Below are positions 8,341 to 15,252 of a stretch of 64,000 nt of DNA, in pieces; the stretch's first letter is position 1; the number at the start of each line of letters is the position of its first letter. The notes beneath the pieces were generated by a model. The model saw only the letters and a program-made list of their open reading frames with translations. It was not told the DNA's origin and searched no databases. This stretch comes from Ancylomarina sp. 16SWW S1-10-2 (GTDB lineage: Bacteria; Bacteroidota; Bacteroidia; Bacteroidales; Marinifilaceae), in assembly GCF_009669305.1 (NCBI RefSeq), contig NZ_SADB01000007.1, positions 62,001-126,000 on the forward strand, given 5' to 3'. Made by a program: the position numbers and the translations under genes.

Positions 8341-9147
8341 ATGAAATACAATAGAGTTCTTACTATTGCTGGGAGCGATTCCGGAGGTGGTGCAGGTATA
8401 CAAGCGGATATTAAAAGTATTTCGGCTTGTGGCTGTTATGCGAGCTCAGCAATTACAGCTATCACAGCACAAAATACTATTGGGGTACGTGATATTCATT
8501 CTATTCCTGTTGCCATCTTAAAATCACAAATTGAAGCTGTTCTTGATGATATTGGGACAGATAGTATTAAAATTGGGATGCTGCATTCTACTGAAATTAT
8601 TCAAGGAGTAGCCGATTGTTTAGATAAGTATCAGATTAAAAATGTGGTTCTTGATCCTGTAATGGTAGCAACCTCGGGAGATAAACTACTCCAGGATAAC
8701 GCTATTTCTCATTTAAAGAATGTGCTTTTTCCACGAGTAAGAATCATTACACCTAATTTGCCAGAAGCTGAAATTTTATTGGGTCGCAAAATTAAAGAAC
8801 AATCAAGATTTAGAGAAATTTCTAAAGAATTAGCCGAGATGTATCAAGTTTCGGTCCTTTTAAAGGCTGGTCACTTAAGTGAAGAAAATTTGGTTGATGT
8901 TATCTATAATTTTGAGACATCAGAATGGACCGATCTGGCATCAAAAAGAATAGATACGAAAAATACTCATGGTACAGGATGCACTTTATCATCAGCATTA
9001 GCGGCTTTTCTTGCTAAAGGTTTTGGTATTTCTGAATCTGCTATAAAAGCAAAAGACTATATCGCAAAATCGATTATAGAAGGAACTGAATATGAAATAG
9101 GTAAAGGACACGGTCCTGTTCATCATTTTCATCAATTTTGGGACTAA
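8341..9147 (+). CDS. thiD: Bifunctional hydroxymethylpyrimidine kinase/phosphomethylpyrimidine kinase
   Basis: ThiD phosphorylates HMP and HMP-P to HMP-PP. Ribokinase-fold signatures are VLTIAGSDSGGGAGIQADIK at the N-terminus, VVLDPVMVATSGD in the middle, ITPNLPEAEIL, LLKAGHL, and DTKNTHGTGCTLSSALAA with the catalytic Asp/Cys region near the C-terminus. Length 268 is standard. Its TAA overlaps the ATG of tenA (TAATG). Confidence 0.96.
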   Translation: MKYNRVLTIAGSDSGGGAGIQADIKSISACGCYASSAITAITAQNTIGVRDIHSIPVAILKSQIEAVLDDIGTDSIKIGMLHSTEIIQGVADCLDKYQIKNVVLDPVMVATSGDKLLQDNAISHLKNVLFPRVRIITPNLPEAEILLGRKIKEQSRFREISKELAEMYQVSVLLKAGHLSEENLVDVIYNFETSEWTDLASKRIDTKNTHGTGCTLSSALAAFLAKGFGISESAIKAKDYIAKSIIEGTEYEIGKGHGPVHHFHQFWD

Positions 9148-9803
9148 TGGAAGCATACGGACCATTTACTCAAAAGCTTTGGCAAGGCAGTTTACCTATC
9201 TTTAATCAGATAACTAATTGTCAGTTTTTAAAACAGTTAACCAAAGGAACTTTGAAAAAAGAAAATTTTGCTCACTTCTTAACGCAAGATATTCTTTACC
9301 TAAAAAAAGATGCAGAGGCACTAGGCATGCTTTCTAAAAGAGCAAAGTGCGAAAATGAAAAAGTGTTTTTCTCAAAACTTGAACGAGATGGTCTTGAGAT
9401 AGAATATGTCCTTGAAAATGAATATCTAAAATATTTTGAATTGGAAGCCGCAAGCTTTCAGTCACCTGCATTTTTAGAATACAGCGAATTTATTTTAGAT
9501 CAGAGTACAAATTCACCCTATGAGATGGCATTAATTGCTTTATTACCCTGTTTTTGGCTGTATTCGTCTATGAAAATTCATACTATTGAGCAAGTTGTAG
9601 ATAATAATCCCTATCAAAAATTTATCGACACTTATTCAGGCGATGAATATAGATCATATACGAAACAATTCTTACAAATTGTTGAGAAGCATGGACAAAC
9701 CTGTAAAGATGAAAATCAAGCTATAGAAACTTTTAAAAGAGGTATGCAGTATGAACTAAATATCTTTATAGAAGCAATTAAAATAGAAACTCCGAAGCAA
9801 TAG
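9147..9803 (+). CDS. tenA: TenA-family thiaminase II / aminopyrimidine aminohydrolase
   Basis: TenA hydrolyses degraded thiamine pyrimidines (aminomethyl to hydroxymethyl) for salvage. The start at ATG 9147 is coupled to the thiD stop; a TTG at 9138 is less likely. The product is 218 residues. The nucleophile-type Cys lies in ALLPCFWLY at residue 135, the same number as in the Bacillus subtilis enzyme. The early 'LTQDILYL' and the late Glu in 'GMQYELNIF' also match. It ends the riboswitch operon and is followed by a strong terminator. Confidence 0.92.
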   Translation: MEAYGPFTQKLWQGSLPIFNQITNCQFLKQLTKGTLKKENFAHFLTQDILYLKKDAEALGMLSKRAKCENEKVFFSKLERDGLEIEYVLENEYLKYFELEAASFQSPAFLEYSEFILDQSTNSPYEMALIALLPCFWLYSSMKIHTIEQVVDNNPYQKFIDTYSGDEYRSYTKQFLQIVEKHGQTCKDENQAIETFKRGMQYELNIFIEAIKIETPKQ

Positions 9804-9813
9804 AATCACAAAA

Positions 9814-9848
9814 AAAGCCTCTTCAATTGACGAAGAGGCTTCCTTTTT
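9814..9848. terminator. Bidirectional terminator between tenA and sodN
   Basis: AAGCCTCTTC (9815-9824) pairs perfectly with GAAGAGGCTT (9832-9841). A runs precede it and TCCTTTTTT follows, so it can serve both tenA (plus) and the convergent gene at 9864-10337 (minus). Confidence 0.92.
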
Positions 9849-9863
9849 TATAATTAAAATAGT

Positions 9864-10337
9864 CTAATGCTTGTGTTCTACTTCACCCAAGTATTCATGG
9901 CTAAAATCGTGAACCGTATCGTTTAATTTCTTGATCATCTCTATATTGGTACTTTGCTTGGCTTGCATTGCATAAACGCAAATTTTATGCAACAGCTCAA
10001 GTTGCTTCATACTCTTAGCTCTTACTGCAGGATCTTCACTCACTTTAACACGTTGGAACATGAAATATTGAGTAGCGATTGTTTGTAATTTATTAGCATG
10101 TTCCTCTTTATTATTGATCCAACGAACGAGTTGATTATAATCTGGCTTTTCTGCAGCAGAAAGTTCTATAATCAATTTCATACTTTTTTCTATAGTTTGA
10201 ATATGCTCATACATCAGTTCCACACGCGCTTTATCGTTATAAATTCCACAAGGGATTTCGCAATGAGCGTATGCCTTAATTGATCCAAGCCCTATAAACA
10301 TTAAGTAAGCAAGAACTAATACTTTTATCTTTTTCAT
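9864..10337 (-). CDS. sodN: Exported nickel superoxide dismutase
   Basis: NiSOD dismutates superoxide with a nickel bound by the N-terminal 'Ni hook', HCxxPCGxY. Here HCEIPCGIY occupies residues 25-33, directly after a Sec signal peptide ending ...IKAYA. Cleavage after A24 would leave His as residue 1, followed by Cys2 and Cys6, the exact ligand arrangement of mature NiSOD. The rest of the 157-residue chain is helical, as in the four-helix NiSOD subunit. In cytosolic NiSODs a separate protease (SodX) removes a propeptide; no sodX is adjacent. A periplasmic, signal-peptidase-matured enzyme is the inference. Confidence 0.88.
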   Translation of the reverse strand: MKKIKVLVLAYLMFIGLGSIKAYAHCEIPCGIYNDKARVELMYEHIQTIEKSMKLIIELSAAEKPDYNQLVRWINNKEEHANKLQTIATQYFMFQRVKVSEDPAVRAKSMKQLELLHKICVYAMQAKQSTNIEMIKKLNDTVHDFSHEYLGEVEHKH

Positions 10338-10460
10338 AACTTCTAATTTTATTTTTAAATTTTAATTGAAATTAATCTAAATAAGCGAGATCTAAAAATA
10401 TTAATTGGCTAAATAGAAAATATATAAGACTTTAATGTTGATCAATATAAGCTTAGTACA

Positions 10461-10490
10461 ACTTGCAAGACAATCAATTCTTTTATATTT
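10461..10490 (+). promoter_or_regulatory. Predicted promoter immediately before the radical SAM gene
   Basis: TATATTTG at 10483-10490 matches TAnnTTTG, and CTTG at 10461-10464 sits 18 bases upstream. The ATG begins 5 bases after the -7 box, so the predicted start of transcription falls on or beside the start codon. Confidence 0.5.
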
Positions 10491-10495
10491 GTATC

Positions 10496-11656
10496 ATGAA
10501 CTCTAAAACACCTTTTTGTTTAATGCCCTTTATACACTACCATATTGGTAATTCTGGTTATGTAAAAGCTTGCTGCGTTGCCAATATCACTTATGGAAAT
10601 TGTAATACACAATCTTTTGATGATGTGTGGAATGGAGAAGCGATAAACAAGCTGAGGACTAAATTTAAAAAAGGTGAGTCCGATCCACGTTGTGCCGTTT
10701 GTTTAAATATAGAAAAAGCGGGAGGCAAGAGTATTCGTCAAGAGACTTTTGAACGATTTTCATTGAAAAATACAAGCGAAGCAATTTCTTTGCCTACTTA
10801 TTTTGATATTCGCTTTTCAAATGTCTGTAATTTTGCTTGTCGTACGTGTTGGCATGGTGCGAGTTCTGCTTGGTTTCCTGAGGCTAAAAAATTGAAACGT
10901 AACTGTGGAAATGAAGCTATTATCCAAAATATAACAGATTTTGAACACTTTATTTCTGAAACAGGAGAAGCTTTGTTACAAGCAGAAGAAATTTATTTTG
11001 CTGGTGGAGAGCCTTTAATGAGTGAGGAACATTATTTGCTATTAGAATATCTGATTGAGAATAAACACACAAAACTTCGCTTACGATATAATACAAACTT
11101 CTCGATTCTTGAATATAAAGGGAAAAATATACTTGATTATTGGAAGGAATTCGAAAACATAGAAATTCTAGCAAGTATCGATGCTCATGAAAGTCTTGGA
11201 GAATACATCCGTAGGGGCTTCAATTGGAATCAATTCGTGAAAAATAGAGATGCAATTCGAAACTTGAAGCATATCCAATTTAAAATTGCACCGACCATTT
11301 CGGTTCTTTCAATTGCTAATCTTCCAAATCTCTACAAAACTTGTTTAGAACTAAATATTATCGGGAAAGAGGACTTCTATATTAACATTTTAGAACGTCC
11401 TTATTATTACAATACAAAAGCAATTCCTGCGGAGTTTAAACTGAAGATTTCTAAGTCTTTTGATCAATTTTATATATGGGCAGTTAACAACGAAATTCCA
11501 CACTCAGTGATAAATCAATTCAAAGAATGTATTGATTATATGAAAGCTGATGATTTAAGTAAGCATTGGAATAAATTCATTGCTGAAACGGCTCTTTTCG
11601 ATGAATTACGTCATGAATCTTCTCCATTTCTTAAAGATCTATTCGAACTGGATTAA
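10496..11656 (+). CDS. Radical SAM protein with N-terminal SPASM/twitch-like cysteine region
   Basis: This 386-residue protein has an N-terminal cysteine-rich region (CLMPFIHYHIG..VKACC..FDDVWNGEAINKLR..DPRCAVC) like the SPASM/twitch domains that bind extra Fe-S clusters. It is followed by a radical SAM core whose CNFACRTC (residues about 112-119) is CxxxCxxC. 'YFAGGEPLM' is the SAM-binding GGEP motif. The order, auxiliary domain before the core, is a known variant in Bacteroidota. ATG 10496 is chosen over TTG 10463 because a TAnnTTTG box lies between them. No peptide substrate or partner gene is visible; the substrate is unknown. Confidence 0.85.
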   Translation: MNSKTPFCLMPFIHYHIGNSGYVKACCVANITYGNCNTQSFDDVWNGEAINKLRTKFKKGESDPRCAVCLNIEKAGGKSIRQETFERFSLKNTSEAISLPTYFDIRFSNVCNFACRTCWHGASSAWFPEAKKLKRNCGNEAIIQNITDFEHFISETGEALLQAEEIYFAGGEPLMSEEHYLLLEYLIENKHTKLRLRYNTNFSILEYKGKNILDYWKEFENIEILASIDAHESLGEYIRRGFNWNQFVKNRDAIRNLKHIQFKIAPTISVLSIANLPNLYKTCLELNIIGKEDFYINILERPYYYNTKAIPAEFKLKISKSFDQFYIWAVNNEIPHSVINQFKECIDYMKADDLSKHWNKFIAETALFDELRHESSPFLKDLFELD

Positions 11657-12663
11657 TCAATCAAAACCATTTTATTTGACCGATGTAATGCAATGGCTTC
11701 CTTTACTTCGTTGGCAGATGACGTTTGCATTAATTGATGACAGAGTTTTGCTGCATCACGGAATTCTTTGCTGTAAATTTTAAAAAAGCGTTTAAGTATA
11801 GCAAAGTTCTTCTTATCATCCCAAGTTTGGCAATATAAGTCTGCATGTTCCCAAAGCATTTTTAGACGAGTTTCTTCATCTATATCTGTCATTTCTGGAC
11901 TAAATAGCCATGGATTTTTAAAAATACCTCGACCTATCATCACGCCATCTACACCATATTGATTCACTTTATCCAAACCGTCTTGATACGATAAAACATC
12001 ACCATTACCAATTAGCTTAATATGAGGAGCAAGCTGATTTCTTAGATTCACAGCCTTAGCAATCTCATCCCAATCAGCTAATCCGTCAGACATTTGTTTC
12101 TGAATACGTCCATGAATAATAAGTGCATCTATGGGCATAGCTAATAGATGAGAAATCCATGAATCTGTTACAACATCATTAAATCCTATTCGCGTTTTAA
12201 CACTTAGAGGTAGTTTAGAACCTTCTCTAGTTGCTAGGATAATTTCTTTAGCCAATTCAGGTTCTTTAATTAGAGCAGAACAACAGCCCGATTTCACAAC
12301 ATTTTTAACCGGACAGCCCATGTTGATGTCAATGCCATCAAAATCAGTTTCTTGGGCAATATATTGAGCCGTTTTATAGTACTTCTCAGGATTCTTCCCC
12401 CATATCTGAGCAATAAGCTTAACAGATTTAGCTTTTAGCAGCTCTTTTTCACTCTTATTAATCTGTAATCTATGTTTGACCTTATCGCGACCAACTTCGT
12501 GGCACATGCCGTCTGTTGATGTAAACTCAGAAAATAGAAGATGTAGCTTTCCTACTTCCGAATTTCTCATCACAATTTCCCTAAATACGGTATCTGTAAC
12601 ATCCTCCATGGGAGCTAATGAAAACGAGGGACTATTTTGTTCTTTCCAAAAATTGGATTGCAT
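11653..12663 (-). CDS. dus: tRNA-dihydrouridine synthase
   Basis: This FMN-dependent enzyme reduces uridines in the tRNA D-loop. The 336-residue TIM barrel has SLAPMEDVTDTVFREIV, IDINMGCPVKNVVKSGCCSAL with the catalytic Cys, KTRIGF, LIIHGR, LIGNGDV, and GVMIGRGIFKNPWLF. It converges with the radical SAM gene, overlapping by 4 bases at the 3' ends. I cannot assign it to DusA, DusB or DusC with confidence. Confidence 0.94.
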   Translation of the reverse strand: MQSNFWKEQNSPSFSLAPMEDVTDTVFREIVMRNSEVGKLHLLFSEFTSTDGMCHEVGRDKVKHRLQINKSEKELLKAKSVKLIAQIWGKNPEKYYKTAQYIAQETDFDGIDINMGCPVKNVVKSGCCSALIKEPELAKEIILATREGSKLPLSVKTRIGFNDVVTDSWISHLLAMPIDALIIHGRIQKQMSDGLADWDEIAKAVNLRNQLAPHIKLIGNGDVLSYQDGLDKVNQYGVDGVMIGRGIFKNPWLFSPEMTDIDEETRLKMLWEHADLYCQTWDDKKNFAILKRFFKIYSKEFRDAAKLCHQLMQTSSANEVKEAIALHRSNKMVLID

Positions 12664-12727
12664 TACTTTTATTTAGAATTAATAAGGATTGCAAATCTAA
12701 GGTTTTTATATCAATTCCCAAATACAA

Positions 12728-12775
12728 TAAAGTCTTAACTCTTAAAACAATTTAGTTTTAATGGGTAAGACTTTA
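12728..12775. repeat. Long imperfect inverted repeat
   Basis: TAAAGTCTTA (12728-12737) pairs perfectly with TAAGACTTTA (12766-12775). Inside, TTAAAAC pairs with GTTTTAA around a short loop. It sits in the 280-base spacer between the divergent dus gene and the ATP-cone gene, so it could be an operator or a transcript hairpin. No function is known. Confidence 0.5.
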
Positions 12776-12943
12776 TACGATTTAAGAATAAGTTCTTTTT
12801 TCGGAATCTAAAGATATATCGTCTGTTTATTTTATAATCTCCTTTTTTGATGAATCTAGTTAGTAATTAAGAAGAAGATTATCTAGATTTAAGACAAGAT
12901 TAATCGTAGGAAAATTTAGAATTAACAAATTAGCCTTTCATAT

Positions 12944-13792
12944 ATGGAACAAACAAACAGTAATAAAATTCTAATTAGAAAAGCATCGGGCGACGATGAG
13001 TATTTTGATGTTAAAAAGTTAGAACGATCCTTGCACAATGCTGGTGCTGAAGAATTGATAATTTGGAAGATTATTGATGATATTCAAAAATGGATTTATT
13101 CTGGAGTCACAACAAAACAGATTTACTCGCGTGCTTTTAAAATTCTACGACATGATAAAGCACATACTGCGATGCGTTATAAGTTAAAGGAAGCAATTAT
13201 TGCCTTAGGACCAACAGGTTATCCATTCGAACAATTTATAGGACAGATATTTAAACATGAAAATTATGATATTGAAGTCGGTATTGTAGTCGATGGTTAT
13301 TCTATAACACACGAAATGGATGTGATTGCAACAAAGGACCAGGTTCAAAACCTGATGGAGTGCAAATATCATAAAGACCAAGGGAAACAAGTGAGCATCC
13401 AAGTTCCTTTGTATGTACATTCTAGGGTAAACGATATTGTGCGTAAAAGAGAAAAGATGGAAGAATATAAAAATCTGACATTTAAAGCTTGGGTTGTTAC
13501 AAATACACGCTTTTCTGATGACTCAATTCAGTATGGAAAATGTAATGATTTGGAACTATTGGCTTGGAATTATCCCGAAAATAAGGGTTTAAAGCATTTG
13601 GTAGAATCAATGAAATTATATCCTGTTACTATTTTGCAAAGGTTGACTAAAAAAGGAAAGAAATTACTGATTGATAAAGGGATTGTAACCTGTGCACAAT
13701 TACTTAAAGATTTGAGTTTGATTGAAGAATTAAGCTTGACTGAAAATAAGAAAAAAGCACTAATTAGAGAACTTAAGTCTATTTGTTATTAA
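12944..13792 (+). CDS. ATP-cone and Mrr-like endonuclease fusion
   Basis: This 282-residue protein has three parts. Residues about 7-95 (ILIRKASGDDEYFDVKKLERSL ... HTAMRYKLKEAI) form an ATP-cone, the nucleotide-sensing domain of class I/III ribonucleotide reductases and NrdR. Residues about 100-215 look like a PD-(D/E)XK nuclease: GYPFEQFIGQIF, then HEMDVIA and LMECKYHKDQ, giving the Asp and ECK catalytic pattern. The C-terminus (TKKGKKLLIDKGIVTCAQLLKD..) looks like a helix-hairpin-helix region. It is a single gene with no methylase nearby, so it is not a classical restriction system. A nucleotide-gated DNA repair or defence nuclease is inference. Confidence 0.75.
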   Translation: MEQTNSNKILIRKASGDDEYFDVKKLERSLHNAGAEELIIWKIIDDIQKWIYSGVTTKQIYSRAFKILRHDKAHTAMRYKLKEAIIALGPTGYPFEQFIGQIFKHENYDIEVGIVVDGYSITHEMDVIATKDQVQNLMECKYHKDQGKQVSIQVPLYVHSRVNDIVRKREKMEEYKNLTFKAWVVTNTRFSDDSIQYGKCNDLELLAWNYPENKGLKHLVESMKLYPVTILQRLTKKGKKLLIDKGIVTCAQLLKDLSLIEELSLTENKKKALIRELKSICY

Positions 13793-13821
13793 CTGGGAAT
13801 ATCTCGTTTTCATCATAATGA

Positions 13822-13864
13822 AAAAAATAGCCAAGAAAGTAATACTTCCTTGGCTATTTTAAAA
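13822..13864. terminator. Bidirectional terminator
   Basis: AAAATAGCCAAG pairs with CTTGGCTATTTT around a short AT-rich loop (13825-13862), preceded by A's and followed by TTTT. It serves the ATP-cone gene (plus) and the convergent zinc-ribbon gene (minus). Confidence 0.9.
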
Positions 13865-13877
13865 GTGTGTAGCATAT

Positions 13878-14267
13878 TTACAAGAACCATTCTGGATCAG
13901 AATATCTTTTACAATGCTCTCCATATGATAAAGTATCACTTTCATCTACCTTAAGAGTGACTTTTTCTCCATATATCTTTGAAAAGATAATAGTAGATTC
14001 ATGGTTATTTACATCTAATAATTGAATTTGAGCGAAATTTTTGTGTTTCTTACTATCTAAACTGGAATGACAAATAGAGCAGTATAAAGATAATTTATCT
14101 CCTTTATCTATTTTAAATTTTTTGCTCTTTGAACTAGAATAATTTCCAATCTCCGGATGCAATAAAAGCAGTCCTTTTTCTCCTTTTGAGTTTTCTGCTG
14201 ACAATATGATATCGTCTTTAGCATTTAATATTCCTCGGCAATGTGGACATAAATAATAAGCTCTCAT
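13878..14267 (-). CDS. Small zinc-ribbon-like protein of unknown function
   Basis: From M11 of the open frame this is 129 residues beginning MRAYYLCPHC. Two CxxC pairs (CPHC near the N-terminus, CSIC near residue 67) suggest a zinc ribbon. The C-terminus ends in an acidic/aromatic tail. I do not recognise the family. An upstream start at 14297 would add ten residues and is less likely because the family-like 'CPHCRGIL' start is usually at the very N-terminus. Confidence 0.6.
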   Translation of the reverse strand: MRAYYLCPHCRGILNAKDDIILSAENSKGEKGLLLLHPEIGNYSSSKSKKFKIDKGDKLSLYCSICHSSLDSKKHKNFAQIQLLDVNNHESTIIFSKIYGEKVTLKVDESDTLSYGEHCKRYSDPEWFL

Positions 14268-14297
14268 AATTTTAAAGTTTAAGTGATTTAAATTCAA

Positions 14298-14620
14298 ATA
14301 AGTCTTTAATTCTCAATTGACCTTATCTGTCTTTTGAAAATTAGAGCAGAATATATATGTGTGTATAAAGCTTGCGATTTGTATGCAACTCTTATTTCAT
14401 TTGGTCTAATTTTCTGTAGTTTAGTTGATACTACAGCTAGTCCTATGTTCAATATATACGATACTTATGAGATATCAAAATTTAAATATTTCAAGCCTGG
14501 TATCTTATCAATCTGAGAACTCAAAACATACGAGATATCACGATGAATTATTTGTTTATTTACGACTAGAAATAAGGAATCAAATCACAAACCTAATAGA
14601 TGTTGGATCGTGTTTAAACT
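14298..14620. other. Intergenic stretch without a supported gene
   Basis: AT-rich sequence with two overlapping short plus-strand frames (60 and 65 codons) that have no recognisable motif, no promoter box and biased low-complexity composition. I see no RNA gene or repeat here. Confidence 0.5.
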
Positions 14621-14654
14621 AAAAAATCCTACTGCTCATAAAAGCAATAGGATT
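14620..14654 (-). terminator. Terminator for the ArsC-like gene
   Basis: On the minus strand AATCCTATTGCT pairs with AGCAGTAGGATT (14625-14654, one G-U pair) and is followed by TTTTAG. It lies downstream of the ArsC/Spx-like gene and the regulator remnant. Confidence 0.85.
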
Positions 14655-14679
14655 GTGTTCAGAGATTATATATCCGTTT

Positions 14680-14771
14680 CTAATCTTCTTCCGTTAAAGT
14701 AAAAAAAGCATTAACGGGTTTATTAAAAAGCTTCGACATTTTTAAAGCCAAAACAGTAGAAGGAACAATTA
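14680..14771 (-). pseudogene. 3' remnant of an XRE-family HTH regulator gene
   Basis: Reading on the minus strand from just at the stop of the ArsC-like gene gives about 29 codons, IVPSTVLALKMSKLFNKPV then NAFFTLTEED and a stop. This matches the C-terminal end of small XRE repressors, where '..EKGKYIPSTVLALKMAKLFN.PVEEIF.LE' follows the HTH. The frame upstream is occupied by the ArsC-like CDS in another frame, so no complete repressor exists here. It is best seen as a decayed fragment left by a deletion. The match is from memory of the family and has not been checked by a search. Confidence 0.6.
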
Positions 14772-15125
14772 TTTATTTAGTTTTATTTTAGCAGCTTCAA
14801 CAGTTTTTTTCGCATTACCTATAAAGGCTTCACCATCAATAAGAATAAAAGGTCGTTTGAGAAAGGTATATTCGTCAAGCATTAGTTGTCTGAAATCCTG
14901 TTCTGATAAATTTTTCTCTTTTAAACCCATCGACTTGTATTTCATCGCACGTTTACTGAATAAGGCTTCGTAAGAGCCAATTTGTTTAGCAATACGATCC
15001 AAATCTTCTTCCTTAATATTTTCGTGCTTAATGTCTTGCTTTTCGAATGTATCATCAATTTCTAATTCATTCATTATTCTTAAACAGGTTGAACAGGTTG
15101 ACAAGTAGTATATTTTGTTTTTCAT
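14769..15125 (-). CDS. ArsC/Spx-family thioredoxin-fold protein
   Basis: From M13 of the frame this is 118 residues starting MKNKIYYLSTCSTCLRIM. The CSTC motif near residue 11 is the CxxC active site of the ArsC/Spx superfamily, and 'FLKRPFILIDGEAFIGN' is the usual C-terminal cis-Pro segment (RP). It may be an arsenate-reductase-like oxidoreductase or a Spx-like protein. No ars genes are adjacent, so an arsenic role is not supported by context. Confidence 0.75.
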   Translation of the reverse strand: MKNKIYYLSTCSTCLRIMNELEIDDTFEKQDIKHENIKEEDLDRIAKQIGSYEALFSKRAMKYKSMGLKEKNLSEQDFRQLMLDEYTFLKRPFILIDGEAFIGNAKKTVEAAKIKLNK

Positions 15126-15192
15126 GAAAGTTAATTTAAGTTTAAAACTCAAAGCTAACATATTTTAATCTTTCATATCTCAAATAAAGTGC

Positions 15193-15224
15193 ATAAAAAA
15201 ACGACCCATAAAGGCCGTTTTGTA
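15193..15224 (-). terminator. Terminator of the blaI-blaR1 operon
   Basis: On the minus strand AAAACGGCC pairs with GGTCGTTTT (one G-U pair) through loop TTTATG and continues into a T run (15195-15222). It is 30 bases beyond the blaR1 stop. Confidence 0.85.
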
Positions 15225-15252
15225 ATGTTCAAGAGATAATAATAATAATATT

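Noticed and set aside
12944-13792. Type II/IV restriction-modification system
   Set aside because: No methyltransferase or specificity gene adjoins the nuclease-like gene, and the ATP-cone fusion is not typical of restriction systems.
14334-14622. Two overlapping 60-65 codon frames
   Set aside because: Low-complexity composition, no family-like motif and no promoter box. Likely chance frames in AT-rich spacer.
14769-15125. Arsenic resistance locus
   Set aside because: Only an ArsC/Spx-fold gene is present, with no arsB, arsR or acr3 nearby, so no arsenic operon is claimed.
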